Origin: SCUN01 sp964343975
Lineage (GTDB): Bacteria > Acidobacteriota > Vicinamibacteria > Vicinamibacterales > SCN-69-37
Assembly: GCA_964343975.1 (NCBI GenBank)
Contig: CAYFLU010000201.1
Location: 1 to 5,672 of the forward strand
DNA: 5,672 bases
Reading direction: 5' to 3'
Part shown: positions 5,098 to 5,672 of the stretch, in pieces
Numbering within the stretch: the stretch's first letter is position 1
Layout: every line of letters starts with the position of its first letter
Made by a program: the position numbers and the translations under genes
Notes under the pieces: generated by a model
What the model was told of the DNA's origin: nothing
Seen by the model: the letters and a program-made list of their open reading frames with translations, nothing else
Database searches by the model: none

Positions 5098-5118
5098 ATC
5101 GCGCGATCAGCGATCGCG
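5089..5118. repeat. Perfect tandem duplication of a 15-bp unit
   Basis: CGATCAGCGATCGCG occurs at 5089-5103 and again, without spacer, at 5104-5118. Each copy contains the palindrome GCGATCGC (5095-5102 and 5110-5117), and the junction forms the 12-base palindrome GATCGCGCGATC (5097-5108). The unit ends 33 bp before the signal peptidase ATG. It could be a duplicated protein-binding site or a replication-slippage product. Confidence 0.85.
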
Positions 5119-5151
5119 AACCAAACGGCTCGCGCTGTCGTCGTCACTCCC

Positions 5152-5670
5152 ATGCAGAGATGGTGGCACGCACTCGGGGAGTATGCGCGGTCGCTGGGAT
5201 CGGCGGCCGTGTATGCAACATTCATCGTCACATTCATCGGGCAGGTGGCCCGCGTGGATGGCTACAGCATGCAGCCGACGCTGCAACATGAGGATCGGCT
5301 GATCGTGAACAAGCTCGCGTATGAACTCCACGCGCCGGCCGTTGGCGATGTGGTGATGCTGCTCAGTCCGGATCAGCCGCTCGATGCCCTCGTGAAACGC
5401 GTCGTGGCCGGGCCCGGCGATCGTGTCGAGGCGAGCGATGGGCAGGTGTTTGTCAACGGCGTGGCGGTGGATCAGTCGTTCGTCGCGCCGGAATTCCGCT
5501 CCTTCGATACCTGGGGACCGACCACGGTGCCGTCCGCGCACTACTTCGTGATGGGCGACCATCGGAACAACAGTCGCGACAGCCGGGCGTTTCACTTCGT
5601 GCCGCAGAAGTACATTCTCGGCAAGGTCGAGGCACGCTGGTGGCCAGTATCCCGCGCACGCCGGTTCTGA
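5152..5670 (+). CDS. lepB: Signal peptidase I (S26A family), membrane-anchored
   Basis: A complete 172-residue protein that cleaves Sec and Tat signal peptides from non-lipoprotein precursors at the outer face of the inner membrane. One membrane segment spans about residues 15-31 (LGSAAVYATFIVTFIGQ). The catalytic serine is Ser39 in GYSMQPTL (box B), and the general base is Lys82 in VKRVVAGPGD (box D). MGDHRNNSRDSR at 134-145 is box E, with His instead of the more usual Asn in GDNR. The protein ends soon after ILGKVEARWWP, as in compact family members, with no large inserted domain. ATG 5152 is chosen because it places the membrane segment near the N-terminus; an in-frame TTG at 5074 would add 26 residues encoded largely by the tandem repeat. 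No Shine-Dalgarno is visible before 5152. It is divergent from the DUF885 gene across about 160 bp. Genomes can carry several paralogues, so this may not be the sole housekeeping copy. Confidence 0.93.
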   Translation: MQRWWHALGEYARSLGSAAVYATFIVTFIGQVARVDGYSMQPTLQHEDRLIVNKLAYELHAPAVGDVVMLLSPDQPLDALVKRVVAGPGDRVEASDGQVFVNGVAVDQSFVAPEFRSFDTWGPTTVPSAHYFVMGDHRNNSRDSRAFHFVPQKYILGKVEARWWPVSRARRF

Positions 5671-5672
5671 TC

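Noticed and set aside
5095..5117. GCGATCGC palindromes as a cyanobacterial HIP1 signal
   Set aside because: Only two copies, both inside one tandem duplication, and the genes do not look cyanobacterial.
5074..5151. TTG start for signal peptidase adding 26 residues
   Set aside because: The extra residues come mainly from the tandem repeat and lack an SD; ATG 5152 gives a normal compact enzyme. Kept only as a remote possibility.
1..5672. CRISPR array, transposon, phage, tRNA or defence system
   Set aside because: No spaced direct repeats, transposase or integrase motifs, terminal inverted repeats or cloverleaf-like sequence were seen.

Overview
The window is a GC-rich bacterial chromosomal segment with densely packed genes and two runs of exactly 100 N, which look like scaffold-gap placeholders in a draft or metagenome assembly. 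Signal peptides, a lipobox lipoprotein, a protein ending in an outer-membrane beta-signal and an SRP/Sec-type signal peptidase point to a Gram-negative (diderm) bacterium. The gene styles (FnIII-like lipoprotein, large secreted DUF885 protein with RGG-rich inserts, AT-hook regulator) resemble Gemmatimonadota or Acidobacteriota. That placement is an impression from family style, not a phylogenetic result.

Layout. (1) 1-189, +: the C-terminal tail of a flavin amine oxidase. (2) 205-732, +: a small DNA-binding protein with an AT-hook followed by a ribbon-helix-helix-like segment. (3) 733-804: an AT-rich island inside GC-rich DNA, leading into a good sigma70-type promoter whose predicted transcription start falls at or next to the ATG of the next gene. 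(4) 805-2016 and 2027-2233 (+): a lipoprotein with two FnIII-like repeats, then a secreted/outer-membrane protein interrupted by the first gap; they are 10 bp apart and probably co-transcribed. (5) 2258-2941, +: a class I SAM-dependent methyltransferase. Its ATG directly follows a perfect inverted repeat, and its first codons contain what looks like a complete intrinsic terminator. (6) 2942-4990, -: a secreted DUF885-family putative zinc hydrolase with HEMIPGH, interrupted by the second gap and convergent with the methyltransferase with no spacer. (7) 4991-5151: a divergent intergenic region with a hairpin, a 15-bp perfect tandem repeat and an 8-bp inverted repeat. (8) 5152-5670, +: a complete type I signal peptidase.

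Together the genes are mostly envelope and secretion functions: the lipoprotein, the barrel-like protein and the DUF885 protein all carry export signals, and signal peptidase I cleaves such non-lipoprotein precursors. There is no sign of a mobile element, CRISPR array, RNA gene or defence system. The most interesting material is regulatory: the terminator overlapping the methyltransferase start, the leaderless-type promoter beside an AT-hook regulator, and the repeat cluster in front of the signal peptidase gene.
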